Shown here in pieces: positions 1 to 9,496 of a stretch of 64,000 nt of DNA. The translations under genes were made by a program, and so were the position numbers. Position 1 is the stretch's first letter. Each line of letters starts with the position of its first letter. The stretch is from Massilia atriviolacea (GTDB lineage Bacteria; Pseudomonadota; Gammaproteobacteria; Burkholderiales; Burkholderiaceae_D). The stretch spans positions 1 to 64,000 of the forward strand of contig NZ_RXLQ01000018.1 of NCBI RefSeq assembly GCF_003953935.1, in the 5' to 3' direction. Under the pieces are notes generated by a model. It was not told the DNA's origin and ran no database searches. It saw nothing but the letters and a program-made list of their open reading frames with translations.

Positions 1-1
1 C

Positions 2-265
2 GCGCTGGGAGAGAAAGCCAGGGAAGAAGCCAGGGTGCAAGGCAGGCAGGAGGGGATGATCGAAGGCCAGGCGATTGGCCTGCGAAAAGTGCTTGGCAGC
101 CTGTTAGCCAGGCGCTTCGGCGACGTGCCGGCTTGGGTTGTGCAGCGCATCGACCAGGGGACGATTGACGAGCTTGAACAGTGGTTCGAGCGCAGCCTCG
201 ACGCGACCGGCCTGGCGGCGGTATTCGGCGACGCGACGGCGACCGGCCGGAGTTCATCCGACTGA
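2..265 (+). CDS. DUF4351-like C-terminal fragment (cut by the left window edge)
   Basis: The reading frame is open to the left edge, so only the last 87 or so residues are visible and the start lies outside. The visible part begins with a charged Lys/Arg/Glu/Gln-rich helix with EG repeats (GRQEGMIEGQ), then a compact segment LLARRFGDVPAWV followed by ELEQWFERSLDATGLAAVF. This layout resembles the DUF4351 tail found on Rpn-family (PD-(D/E)XK, transposase-derived) proteins, in which an EG-rich helix precedes an LxRRFG segment and an LE-W motif. The nuclease domain itself cannot be seen, so the assignment rests on the tail alone. A GTG at 35 is available but is probably internal. Confidence 0.55.
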   Translation, partial: ALGEKAREEARVQGRQEGMIEGQAIGLRKVLGSLLARRFGDVPAWVVQRIDQGTIDELEQWFERSLDATGLAAVFGDATATGRSSSD

Positions 266-436
266 GTCAATGATCTGTCGTTTGCCAGCGCATCTGGACA
301 TCAGCCGATCCGGCCTCACTGAACAGCACGACGGCAACTGGCCCCACCTCCGCCGGCCAAATCACATCATGCCGATGTCGCGCATCGGCACGCGATCGAT
401 GACGATCCGGCGCCGGTGAGTTCAGCCGGCCGCACG

Positions 437-1459
437 CTACGCCAGGTCGGCTTCGCTGGTGAAGGCGTCGGCGTAGAACTCGTCGGCCGGCAGGCCGCAT
501 TGTTCCACATACTCGCGCCGCGCGGACTCGATCACCACCGGTGCGCCGCAGGCGTAGACCTGGTAGCCCGACAGGTCGGGGATATCGTGCATCACGGCGG
601 TGTGGACGTAGCCGGTGCGCCCGGTCCAGTGGTCTTCCGGGAAGGCGTGCGAAATCACCGGCACATAAGTCAAGTTCGGCAGGGTGGCGGCCCATTCTTC
701 GCACAGCGCGTTCATGTACAGGTCGATCGGACGGCGTCCGCCCCAGTACAGGCTGACGGGGCGGGTGGAGCCGAGGTGGATCAGGTGCTCGACCAGGGCC
801 TTGACCGGCGCGAAACCGGTACCCGAGGCCAGCAGCACGATCGGCTTGTCGGAATCCTCGCGCAGGTAAAAGGTGCCGAACGGGCCTTCGAAGCGCAGGA
901 TGTCGCGCTCCTTCATGGTGTTGAACACCTGCTCGGTGAACAGGCCGCCCGCCATGTAGCGGATGTGCAGGGTCAGCGGGCCGTCCTGGCTGGGTGCGCT
1001 GGCCATGCTGTAGCTGCGCCGCTTGCCGTCGCGCAGCATGAATTCGATGTATTGCCCGGGACGGTAGGCCAGCGCTTCATTGGCCGGCAGCTGCAGGGTG
1101 ACGATGGCCACGTCCGGAGCGGGCTTCTCGATGCTGGCCACGCGCGATGGCATCTTGCGCACCGGATAATCGGTGCTGCCGCCCACTTCACGCGCTTCGA
1201 TGACCAGGTCGCCCGCCGTGGTGGCGCAGCAGAACAGCGAGTAGCCCTGGGCTTTTTCTTCCTCGCCCAGTGCGCGCTGCTGGTGCGCCTTGTGCGCGAC
1301 AGTGCCGGATACGACCTTGCCCTTGCAGGAGCCGCAAGCGCCGTTCTTGCAGCCGTAGGGCAGGCCGATGCCGGCGCGGATCGCCGCCGCCAGCACGGTT
1401 TCGTCCGCTTCGCAGCTAAACTGGTGGCCGCTGGGCTGGACAGTAATCTGAAACGTCAT
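437..1459 (-). CDS. CDP-6-deoxy-delta-3,4-glucoseen reductase-like 2Fe-2S flavoreductase
   Basis: A 340-residue electron-transfer protein with three domains in the expected order. Residues 1-90 are a plant-type ferredoxin domain with cluster cysteines C37, C42 and C45 (CKNGACGSC) and C77 in LFCCAT. Residues 105-205 are an FAD-binding barrel with RRSYSMAS near 148. Residues 205-340 bind NAD(P)H, with ASGTGFAP near 211 and CGAP near 304. It should pass electrons from NAD(P)H through FAD to the iron-sulfur centre. Burkholderiales genomes usually annotate this architecture as CDP-6-deoxy-delta-3,4-glucoseen reductase, but a housekeeping ferredoxin-reductase-like role is as likely, since no deoxysugar genes lie beside it. 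The gene is divergent from the epimerase at 1644. Confidence 0.85.
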   Translation of the reverse strand: MTFQITVQPSGHQFSCEADETVLAAAIRAGIGLPYGCKNGACGSCKGKVVSGTVAHKAHQQRALGEEEKAQGYSLFCCATTAGDLVIEAREVGGSTDYPVRKMPSRVASIEKPAPDVAIVTLQLPANEALAYRPGQYIEFMLRDGKRRSYSMASAPSQDGPLTLHIRYMAGGLFTEQVFNTMKERDILRFEGPFGTFYLREDSDKPIVLLASGTGFAPVKALVEHLIHLGSTRPVSLYWGGRRPIDLYMNALCEEWAATLPNLTYVPVISHAFPEDHWTGRTGYVHTAVMHDIPDLSGYQVYACGAPVVIESARREYVEQCGLPADEFYADAFTSEADLA

Positions 1460-1643
1460 GGTGTCATCATCAGGTTGAACTACATGGTCGGGGCCGATCG
1501 CACGCTGCCTGGACGATCGGCGGTTGCCGGTATTTTACATGCACTGCCGAAGGCGCTGCATCCCGCCCGGCGGCTGGCGCGGCACCGGCAGCGCGCTTAT
1601 CTTGTATATTGTCCGGCCAGCCCATCGATAATTCATCATTGAC

Positions 1644-2531
1644 ATGACCATCTCTTCCTCCTTCCAACGGCCGCGCCTCCTGATCCTCGGCTGCGGCGAT
1701 GTCGGCATGCGCCTGCTGCCGCTGGTGCGCGCGCGCTTTCGCGTATTCGCCGTGACCAGCAATGCCGAGCGCTGCGCCGAGTTGCGCGCGGCCGGCGCGG
1801 TTCCCGTCATTGCCGACCTCGACCGGCCGGCCAGCCTGAAGCGCCTGGCCGGCCTGGCCGACTGGGTGGTGCACATGGCGCCGCCGCCGTCCGAAGGCGG
1901 CATCGATACGCGTACGCGCAATCTGTGCGCGGTACTGCCGGCCGGCGCGCGCATGGTGTATATCAGCACCACCGGCGTGTACGGCGACTGCGGCGGCGCG
2001 CTGATCGACGAAACCCGCACTGTGGCGCCGCGCAATGCGCGCGCCCAACGCCGGGTCGATGCGGAACGGGTGCTGCGCGCCTGGGCCACGCGCAGCGGCG
2101 CGCGCCTGGCGATCCTGCGCGTGCCCGGCATCTACGCGCGCGACCGGCTGCCGCTGCGCCGCCTGGAGCAGGGCACGCCGGCGCTGCTGGCAGCGGAGGA
2201 CGTGTTCACCAACCACATCCATGCCGACGACCTGGCGCGCATCGTGGCGCTGGCCTTGTACAGGACATTGCCCGGCCGTATTTATCACGCGGTCGACGAT
2301 ACCCACATGAAAATGGCCGATTATTTCGATACGGTGGCCGATGCCTTCGGCATGGCGCGCCCGCCTCGCGTTGCGCGATCGCAACTAGTTGCTTCGGTAT
2401 CTCCCATGTTGCTGTCGTTCATGTCGGAATCGCGCCGCATGAGCAACCGCCGCATCAAGGAAGAACTGGGGGTGCGCCTGCGCCATCCGCAAGTGGGCCC
2501 GGCGGTGGCGGCAATGGCGCTGGTAAAATGA
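1644..2531 (+). CDS. NAD-dependent epimerase/dehydratase (SDR) family protein
   Basis: A 295-residue extended-SDR-like protein. The nucleotide-binding glycine motif GCGDVG lies at residues 16-21, right after a short N-terminal tail. STTGVYGDCGG at about 108-118 carries the active-site-region Ser/Thr/Tyr found in the YeeZ-like subgroup of sugar-nucleotide epimerase-like proteins. The usual downstream YxxxK is not obvious: the segment after it reads RNARAQRRVDAE, so classical epimerase catalysis is uncertain. IYHAVDDTH near 214 fits the C-terminal half of the family. ATG 1644 gives the normal length. The small gene at 2554 follows after 22 bp and is probably co-transcribed. The substrate is not known. 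Confidence 0.75.
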   Translation: MTISSSFQRPRLLILGCGDVGMRLLPLVRARFRVFAVTSNAERCAELRAAGAVPVIADLDRPASLKRLAGLADWVVHMAPPPSEGGIDTRTRNLCAVLPAGARMVYISTTGVYGDCGGALIDETRTVAPRNARAQRRVDAERVLRAWATRSGARLAILRVPGIYARDRLPLRRLEQGTPALLAAEDVFTNHIHADDLARIVALALYRTLPGRIYHAVDDTHMKMADYFDTVADAFGMARPPRVARSQLVASVSPMLLSFMSESRRMSNRRIKEELGVRLRHPQVGPAVAAMALVK

Positions 2532-2553
2532 CGGTTCTCACTAAGGAAGCGCG

Positions 2554-2757
2554 ATGACCTACGAAGAATATCTTGATGAAGTAACCACCCTGATCACCGA
2601 AAAATACAAGCTGAGCGATGCGGCAGCGATCAAGCTGGTCGTGAAGGCGCAGGACGCCGAATTTTTCGTCGAGCATGACGAGAAGGAAGCCATGCGCACC
2701 ATCGACCGCGCGCATCAGGATGCCAAGACCCTGTACCTGGCAAGCCAGAAGAAATAA
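2554..2757 (+). CDS. Small acidic hypothetical protein (67 residues)
   Basis: A small soluble protein rich in Lys, Asp and Glu (starts MTYEEYLDEV), predicted mostly helical, with no signal peptide, membrane segment or cysteine. An AAGGAAG ribosome-binding site lies 6 bp before the ATG, and the gene follows the epimerase by 22 bp, so the two are likely one transcript. I do not recognise a domain. The regular amphipathic pattern and good translation signals argue that it is a real gene. Confidence 0.65.
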   Translation: MTYEEYLDEVTTLITEKYKLSDAAAIKLVVKAQDAEFFVEHDEKEAMRTIDRAHQDAKTLYLASQKK

Positions 2758-2880
2758 GGCGCAAAACAGGCTGTCAATGGGCACATTCCAGCGCCCGTTT
2801 GACCGCCGTCAAGTTCTCGGCGCGTGGCGGATCGTATCGTGTGCGGTGTCGCCCTCCATCGCTCACTTGCGAGCCCTGCC

Positions 2881-3153
2881 ATGCCGCATCGAATCATCCA
2901 GCCTACCAAAGAGCAAGTACGCGCCTACATGGTCAGGCGCGAAGGCGCGCGCCGCCCGCCGCCGCCTCCCGACGAGATCCGCCGCCAGCTCGGCTGGCGA
3001 CTGGTGCGCAGCGAGAGTGAGTGCTTGCTCATCGAATTCTATCTGATTCCCACCAACTACAGCCGTTTGGCCGCCCAGATCGCGCTGGACTGGTTGTTCG
3101 CGCCCGCGCGGCGCGCCGCGCACCGCTCAAAATCTCACCAAATATTGCCTTAA
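2881..3153 (+). CDS. Hypothetical protein (90 residues)
   Basis: The likely start is ATG 2881 (MPHRIIQPTKEQV); an in-frame ATG at 2824 would add 19 residues without family-like features. The protein is basic, has a five-proline run at about residues 26-30 followed by DEIRRQLGWRL, and ends in a basic Ala/Arg tail. The central part (CLLIEFYLIPTNYSRLAAQI) is hydrophobic but too short and polar for a clear membrane helix. No known domain is recognised. It is on the same strand as the epimerase and the 67-residue gene but separated by 123 bp. Confidence 0.5.
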   Translation: MPHRIIQPTKEQVRAYMVRREGARRPPPPPDEIRRQLGWRLVRSESECLLIEFYLIPTNYSRLAAQIALDWLFAPARRAAHRSKSHQILP

Positions 3154-3185
3154 TTACAAACTGTATTGAATTTAAGTTCTACTGG

Positions 3186-3216
3186 TTGAGCGAATGTCAA
3201 CACTTAGGTGTATGAT
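3186..3216 (+). promoter_or_regulatory. Possible promoter for the 3340 gene
   Basis: TATGAT at 3211-3216 resembles a sigma-70 -10 box. The best -35 candidate, TTGAGC at 3186-3191, is 19 bp upstream, which is longer than ideal. The local sequence from about 3150 to 3220 is clearly more AT-rich than its surroundings. The leader it would produce is about 120 nt. Confidence 0.3.
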
Positions 3217-3238
3217 GCACGCCTATGCCCAAGCCGCC

Positions 3239-3308
3239 GCATATTCGGGCTGTTTTTGCCATTACCGCTTACTAATCGACTGTAAAGACAGTGCCCTGGC
3301 GAATATGC
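3239..3308 (+). repeat. Inverted repeat in the leader of the 3340 gene
   Basis: GCATATTCG (3239-3247) and its exact reverse complement CGAATATGC (3300-3308) bracket about 52 bp. A short hairpin, ACTGT-AAAG-ACAGT, lies inside near 3280-3293. In RNA the arms could fold into one structured leader just before the 3340 start. It could also be chance. Confidence 0.35.
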
Positions 3309-3339
3309 CACGGGTGCGAATTTCGAGAGACTTAACTTC

Positions 3340-3612
3340 ATGACCAATCGCAGATTTCCAGAAGAACCGACCTACGATCCGAACGCAGTGCTCGACGCCA
3401 TCATCGAGCGCCTGCAGCTCAAGAACGATGCGGCCCTCTCGCGCGCGCTCGAAGTGGCGCCGCCCGTGATCAGTAAAATCCGCCACCGCACCTTGCCGAT
3501 CGGCGCCACGATCCTGCTGCGCATGCACGAGATCAGCGACTTCAGCATCCGCGAACTGCGCGCGATGATGGGCGTGCCGGCGGAAAGCATCAACGTCAAT
3601 ATCAACGCCTGA
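3340..3612 (+). CDS. Small HTH-like hypothetical protein (90 residues)
   Basis: A helical 90-residue protein. The segment LQLKNDAALSRALEVAPPV then ISKIRHRTLPIGATIL (about residues 25-58) has the pattern of a lambda-repressor/Cro-like helix-turn-helix: helix, small-residue turn, recognition helix with S-K-I-R-H, then a hydrophobic helix. LLRMHEISDFSIRELRAMMG follows. It is probably a small DNA-binding protein, in a style common in Oxalobacteraceae. It converges on the AWCTR-repeat gene, separated by a terminator. No partner toxin or phage gene is adjacent. The regulatory role is inferred from fold pattern only. Confidence 0.6.
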   Translation: MTNRRFPEEPTYDPNAVLDAIIERLQLKNDAALSRALEVAPPVISKIRHRTLPIGATILLRMHEISDFSIRELRAMMGVPAESINVNINA

Positions 3613-3615
3613 GGC

Positions 3616-3648
3616 GATCCAAAAGAAAAGGGGCACCATCGGTGCCCC
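3616..3648 (-). terminator. Rho-independent terminator of the AWCTR-repeat gene
   Basis: On the minus strand an 8-bp perfect stem (GGGGCACC / GGTGCCCC, loop GAT) is followed by the T-rich run TTTTCTTTTGG. It lies 31 bp past the stop of the minus-strand repeat gene and may also slow transcripts coming from the 3340 gene. Confidence 0.75.
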
Positions 3649-3678
3649 AGGGGATTGCGGGTCAGGGCCGCGGCGTGG

Positions 3679-4839
3679 TCAGGCCGGCTGCGCGGCGTCC
3701 GCGCCATCCTTCATCAACAGCGCCGGTGTGGCCGCGGTGACGATGACAGGCGCGCTCGCGGTGCGCGTGCACCAGGCCGATTGGACAGCGGCCGGCATGG
3801 CCCTCGTGCACCATGCCGCCTTGACCGCCTCTTCGCTGGTGCGCGTGCACCACGCGGCGTTGACGTCGGGCGTGACGGTGCGTGTGCACCAGGCGGACTG
3901 GCTGCCCGCGGCCGTCGTGCGCGTGCACCAGGCGGCTTTGATTTCCGGCGTGACGGTGCGCGTGCACCAGGCGGACTTGGCGTTCTCGTTGGTGGCGCGC
4001 GTGCACCAGGCGGCCTTGATTTCCGGCGTGACAGTGCGCGTGCACCAGGCGGACTTGGCATTATCGGTGGTGGCGCGCGTGCACCAGGCGGCTTTGATTT
4101 CCGGCGTGACGGTGCGCGTGCACCAGGCGGACTTGGCGTTCTCGTTGGTGGCGCGCGTGCACCAGGCGGCCTTGATTTCCGGCGTGACAGTGCGCGTGCA
4201 CCAGGCGGACTTGGCATTATCGGTGGTGGCGCGCGTGCACCAGGCGGCCTTGATTTCCGGCGTGACAGTGCGCGTGCACCAGGCCGACTTGGCCGCTTCG
4301 GCGGCGGTCCGGGTACACCAGGCGGCCTTGGCGCCCGTCGCTGGCGCCGCTTCTTGTTCCGTTGGCGTGCGGGTGCACCAGGCCGATGGCGCCGCGCCCG
4401 TTTTCACCGGCACCACAGGGTCCACGGTGCGCGTGCACCAGGCGGCGGCGCGGGCGCCATATACTTCGCCGAAGGTGCTTTCATACAGGTCGCGCATGCG
4501 GTTGCCGCAGTCCTGCAGGTGCTGCGTGTCTTCCGCTTCGCCGCTCATGCCCACATACGGATAGTGGTGCAGGAAATAGCCGAACGCGTGCTCGCAATCC
4601 TTGGCGTACTTCATCGTGTCCAGGATGTGGTAATGCCAGAAGATGTCCACTTCCATCATCGGCGCGGTTTCATCTTCCGGGAATGCCTTCATCAGATACA
4701 GGAAACGGCGGTACTCCACTTCCACCGCGTCGGCTTTTTCCTTCGACCAGCCTTCGCCGGATTCGGCATGCGTGAGCTTGAATTTGATCGGTTCCAGATC
4801 GAGTTCGGAGATTGCTTTGATTGCGTCGTTGGTCATCAT
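3679..4839 (-). CDS. GRDP-like domain protein with 17 tandem AWCTR repeats; candidate multi-core peptide precursor
   Basis: A 386-residue protein in two parts. Residues 1-130 form an acidic, folded domain with WHYHILDT (W68, H69, H71), KYAKDC (C82), an FLHHYPYVG segment (H91, H92) and C111. This matches the GRDP-like (DUF1399 type) pattern, which has a D-x-FWHxHILD motif. From residue 133 to near the C-terminus come 17 copies of AWCTR followed by T or A, mostly at 13-residue spacing. Two types alternate: AWCTRTVTPEIKA and AWCTRAT[TN][DE]NAKS. W, C, T and R are invariant while linkers vary. There is no signal peptide or membrane helix. A GAGG site precedes ATGATG; 4839 or 4836 could be the start. 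A conserved leader-like domain plus repeated short units resembles a multi-core RiPP precursor. A metal- or redox-active repeat scaffold is an alternative. No maturase is adjacent. Function is not known. Confidence 0.85.
   Translation of the reverse strand: MMTNDAIKAISELDLEPIKFKLTHAESGEGWSKEKADAVEVEYRRFLYLMKAFPEDETAPMMEVDIFWHYHILDTMKYAKDCEHAFGYFLHHYPYVGMSGEAEDTQHLQDCGNRMRDLYESTFGEVYGARAAAWCTRTVDPVVPVKTGAAPSAWCTRTPTEQEAAPATGAKAAWCTRTAAEAAKSAWCTRTVTPEIKAAWCTRATTDNAKSAWCTRTVTPEIKAAWCTRATNENAKSAWCTRTVTPEIKAAWCTRATTDNAKSAWCTRTVTPEIKAAWCTRATNENAKSAWCTRTVTPEIKAAWCTRTTAAGSQSAWCTRTVTPDVNAAWCTRTSEEAVKAAWCTRAMPAAVQSAWCTRTASAPVIVTAATPALLMKDGADAAQPA
3740..4443 (-). repeat. 39-bp coding repeat array (17 AWCTR units)
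   Basis: The + strand shows a recurrent GTGCGCGTGCACCAGGC box, the reverse complement of the codons for AWCTR plus flanks. It occurs every 39 bp over most of the array, with longer spacers at the 5' end of the gene (units 1 and 2). Alternation of two linker types gives a 78-bp higher-order period. The codons for the AWCTR box are almost invariant, while linkers show synonymous and non-synonymous change. Confidence 0.9.
3931..4242 (-). repeat. Perfect 156-bp tandem duplication within the AWCTR array
   Basis: Bases 3931-4086 and 4087-4242 are identical by direct comparison, each covering four 13-residue units (two 78-bp pairs). Within each copy the two 78-bp halves differ at several sites. So an older 78-bp unit diverged first and a 156-bp block was then copied very recently, as expected for slippage or unequal recombination. 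Confidence 0.9.
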
Positions 4840-5126
4840 GATAAGGCCTCTTTTTTAGAGTTGTGATTGGTTTAGTGACTACATTCCCTGTTTGAACTTG
4901 CGGATATTGCGGTGCTGCGGGCTGCCTGTCTCCTTTCTTTCTACGATTCAATCAATTGCCCGATTACATTGATTTTCGTTACTGTTTGAGGATGTTGCGC
5001 CGGTCCGCTGCCAGCTTGTTGACTTTGCTCAAGCATTAATCGGGGATATTCCTAGTGCATTGCGGATGCACTGACGCTGCCGCAGGCCAAACAGGAGGGT
5101 TCTGTTTAGGACAGTGCCGGTCCTCA

Positions 5127-6968
5127 TCAGACAAACGCGGCATGGGATGCTGTTTTGCTGCTCGTCGGGATGCTTTGCCCGCGCGCGGGCTCATTGTGCA
5201 AAGGGACGCTCACGCAGACCGTCGTCCCTTCTCCGGCATTGCTGGTGATCGAAAACGAGCCGCCCAGGATGCTGATGCGTTCCTCGATGCCGACCAGCCC
5301 GAACGAGCCCACCTTGGCCCGTTCGCCGGCCTGCAAGCCGATGCCGTTGTCGATCACCGTCATCGACAGGCGGTTGCCGTTGAGCTTGAGTTCGACGCGG
5401 ACCCTGGTGGCCTGCGCATGGCGCACGATATTGCTCAGCGATTCCTGCAGGATGCGGAAGAAGGCGGTGGCGGCATGGTCGCCCAGCGCGACTTCCTTCG
5501 GCTCGTCGATCAGCTCGCAGGCGATGCCGGTGCGGCGCTTGAATTCGGCGATCTGCCACTCGACCGCGGCCGAGAGTCCCAGGTCGAGCACGTTCGGCCG
5601 CAGGTCGTTGATGATCTGGCGCACGCTCTTGATGGTGGCGTCGATCTGCTGCAGGGTGGAGCGGGCGCGTGCGTGCAGGCGCGGATGGCGTTCGCGCGTG
5701 CGCGAACTGAGCATGTCCGCTTCGATGCGCAGCGCCAGCAGGTTTTGTCCGAGGTCGTCGTGGATTTCGCGCGCGATGCGCTTGCGCTCGCCTTCCTTGA
5801 TCTGGTCGGCGTGGGCCGCCAGGCGGCGCAGGTTCTGGTGCGACAATTGCAGCTTGGCCTGGCTGTCGCGCAGTTCGCGCGTCATGCCCTTGGCCATCTT
5901 GATGGCGCGCCGGCGCGACGAGGTCAGCGCATGGAACAGCGCGTACAGCAGCATCGAGCTGACCGAGCCGGCCAGCATCGCCAGCCATGGCGCAAATTCT
6001 TCGAAGCCCGTGTACAGCTCGGTGGCGGCGACGGTGAAGGTGGCGTCCCACTGGCGCCCGTTGAAGTCGATCGGCAGGGTCGCGCTGAAGCGGCGCGGCG
6101 AGAGCATCGCCGGCAGGGACGACGCGGGCGCGCCGCTGTCGAACAGCACGCGCCCGCGCAGCTTGTCCGGCCCCATGGCGTTATCGACCAGCGTCATGCG
6201 CACGTTCTTGATCGGCACTTCGTCGATCACGCCCTGCACCAGCTTGTGCACGCTGAACGCGATGCCGACCGTGCCCAGGTAGGCGGCGCGGCGCTGCGCC
6301 ACGGTCTCGGTCGGCGCATGCGGCCGGTACACCGGCAGGCGCATCCCGAGGCCGGTGCGGTTCGGCCCGGAAATGAAGGAGATCGGCAAGCCCGAGGTGA
6401 ACAGCTTGCCCGTGTCGCGCAGCTCGTTCAGGGTGCCGATGATCAGCGGATTGGCGAACATATCGTAGCCGAGCGTGGCGGCCCAGCGCTGTTCCGGCTC
6501 GACGAAGGTGACCACCGTGTAGGCCGGACGCCGGCCCGGCGGCGTGATGTTGAACTCCGCCGTTTGGGCGCCATCGGCGGCGCGTTCCTTGCGCACGCGC
6601 TGCAGGAAGGCGTCGCGCTCTTCGTCCAGCAGCAACTGGGCGAAGTTGATGTTTTCGATGGCCGGGAAATTGTGCGCCAGCCCCAGCCCGTTGACATAGC
6701 CGTGGAACTGGCGCCGGGTGAGCGGTTCGCTGATCTGGAACACGCTGACCGTGCCGCGCAGCACGTCGGTATAGGACTTGATGCGGGCATTGATGGTGTT
6801 GCGCGCATTCTGCGCCAGGCCGGCGAAACGGGCGCGCGAATCGGCTTCGATAGAATTGGCGGTGGCAAAGTAAAGCACCGTGCCCACCGCCAGCGAGAAG
6901 GGCAAACCGATCCACAAAGCTGGACGTGCCGTAGAGAATGTTTTTAGAGTTGTCTTCAAAGTAAGCAT
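5127..6968 (-). CDS. Membrane sensor histidine kinase, CHASE-like sensor and HisKA_3 core
   Basis: A 613-residue sensor. A first membrane helix (about 17-36) and a second (about 327-348) enclose a large periplasmic domain. The segments LRGTVSVFQISEPLT, FQ/FPAIENINFAQ and RDAFLQRVRKE fit a CHASE-type ligand-binding domain. The cytoplasmic part has a HisKA_3 dimerisation/phosphoacceptor segment, RIAREIHDDLGQN, with phospho-His at about H403, and a HATPase_c domain with DNGIGLQ and GSFGLVGIEERI. This is the NarX/DegS-like family, whose partners are LuxR-type response regulators. None is encoded next to it, so the partner must be elsewhere. It follows the AWCTR gene's upstream region on the same strand, with 287 bp between. 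Confidence 0.88.
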   Translation of the reverse strand: MLTLKTTLKTFSTARPALWIGLPFSLAVGTVLYFATANSIEADSRARFAGLAQNARNTINARIKSYTDVLRGTVSVFQISEPLTRRQFHGYVNGLGLAHNFPAIENINFAQLLLDEERDAFLQRVRKERAADGAQTAEFNITPPGRRPAYTVVTFVEPEQRWAATLGYDMFANPLIIGTLNELRDTGKLFTSGLPISFISGPNRTGLGMRLPVYRPHAPTETVAQRRAAYLGTVGIAFSVHKLVQGVIDEVPIKNVRMTLVDNAMGPDKLRGRVLFDSGAPASSLPAMLSPRRFSATLPIDFNGRQWDATFTVAATELYTGFEEFAPWLAMLAGSVSSMLLYALFHALTSSRRRAIKMAKGMTRELRDSQAKLQLSHQNLRRLAAHADQIKEGERKRIAREIHDDLGQNLLALRIEADMLSSRTRERHPRLHARARSTLQQIDATIKSVRQIINDLRPNVLDLGLSAAVEWQIAEFKRRTGIACELIDEPKEVALGDHAATAFFRILQESLSNIVRHAQATRVRVELKLNGNRLSMTVIDNGIGLQAGERAKVGSFGLVGIEERISILGGSFSITSNAGEGTTVCVSVPLHNEPARGQSIPTSSKTASHAAFV

Positions 6969-7099
6969 TGCGCGTCGCCTTCCTTTCGGTTAGCCGCAAT
7001 TGGCGATGCATTGTTTGATCTACATTAACTGGAAGTTAGTTGTCAGAATACCTAGCCACCCTGCTAGGTATGCAGTTAGGAAAAGTCTGAATATTGAAC

Positions 7100-7131
7100 A
7101 AACCCCGCTGCGGCAGTGCCGGGGCGGGGTT
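7100..7131 (-). terminator. Putative terminator downstream of glnS
   Basis: On the minus strand AACCCCGC pairs with GCGGGGTT across a GC-rich loop, followed by TGTTC. The stem is strong and the U-tract poor. It lies about 35 bp beyond the glnS stop, in the right place for a glnS terminator. Confidence 0.55.
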
Positions 7132-7165
7132 CGGAGGGGACAAAAACGTCGCGCTATGGCAACAT

Positions 7166-8923
<1,758 letters not shown>

Positions 8924-9087
8924 GGAGAGATGCTTTGCGGATGATAGGGTTGTGTCATTTTAACGCAAATAGGGGGCATCCCAGTGACTTGGCGTGGGCT
9001 TGCCCACTGCCGCGAGCCGCGTTCCGCCCCGTCAGGCCGGTTCTATAGGATAATCTCGCTTTACAGTTTCGGCAGCAGGAGTTTCCC

Positions 9088-9378
9088 GTGGACAATTTAT
9101 ACACCACCCTCGGCGTGGCGCCGAATGCGACCGACGACGAGATCAAGAAGGTGTACCGCTCGCTGGCCATGCGTTTCCACCCGGACCGCAACGACGCCCC
9201 CGGTGCGGAAGTGCGTTTCAAGAGCATCACCAAGGCTTACGAAATCCTGTCCGATCCGGCCAAGCGCGAGGAATACAACCAGAGCGTCAACCACCGCATC
9301 ATCATCGACGCGGAGGAAGAGGCGTTCGCCCTGTGGCGTTCGCTGTTCAGCCTGAACGGGGTGAGCTTGCCGGCGTAA
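9088..9378 (+). CDS. Short J-domain (DnaJ-like) protein
   Basis: A 96-residue protein consisting almost entirely of a J domain (residues 3-70) with the HPD motif at 31-33 (FHPDRND) and the family sequences [18 protein letters not shown] and EYN. It lacks the Gly/Phe, zinc-finger and C-terminal substrate domains of full DnaJ, so it would act as a specialised co-chaperone stimulating an Hsp70. It begins with GTG at 9088. It lies about 120 bp before a group of three unknown genes on the same strand and could be transcribed with them. Confidence 0.9.
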   Translation: MDNLYTTLGVAPNATDDEIKKVYRSLAMRFHPDRNDAPGAEVRFKSITKAYEILSDPAKREEYNQSVNHRIIIDAEEEAFALWRSLFSLNGVSLPA

Positions 9379-9496
9379 GCGCCGCCTTCCACTTTCGGAC
9401 CGTGCACGCGCCGCTTTCCGGCGCCGGGCGTCCGTGCTTGAAACGTCCGTGCTTTAAACGTCCGTGTTTTATACGTATTACCAACAGGATCATAAA

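Noticed and set aside
3740-4443. CRISPR-like array
   Set aside because: The 39-bp periodicity has no unique spacers and lies wholly inside a coding frame; no cas gene is present.
3655-4866. Long reading frames on the + strand opposite the AWCTR gene (repeats of RVHQA type)
   Set aside because: Only the minus frame has the conserved WHxH domain, a ribosome site and a terminator. The + frames exist because the repeat is GC-rich and periodic.
4840-5126. Small protein genes upstream of the AWCTR gene (for example MNRRKKGDRQ...)
   Set aside because: They overlap the AWCTR start and have no independent family or ribosome evidence; the region is better read as a promoter/leader.
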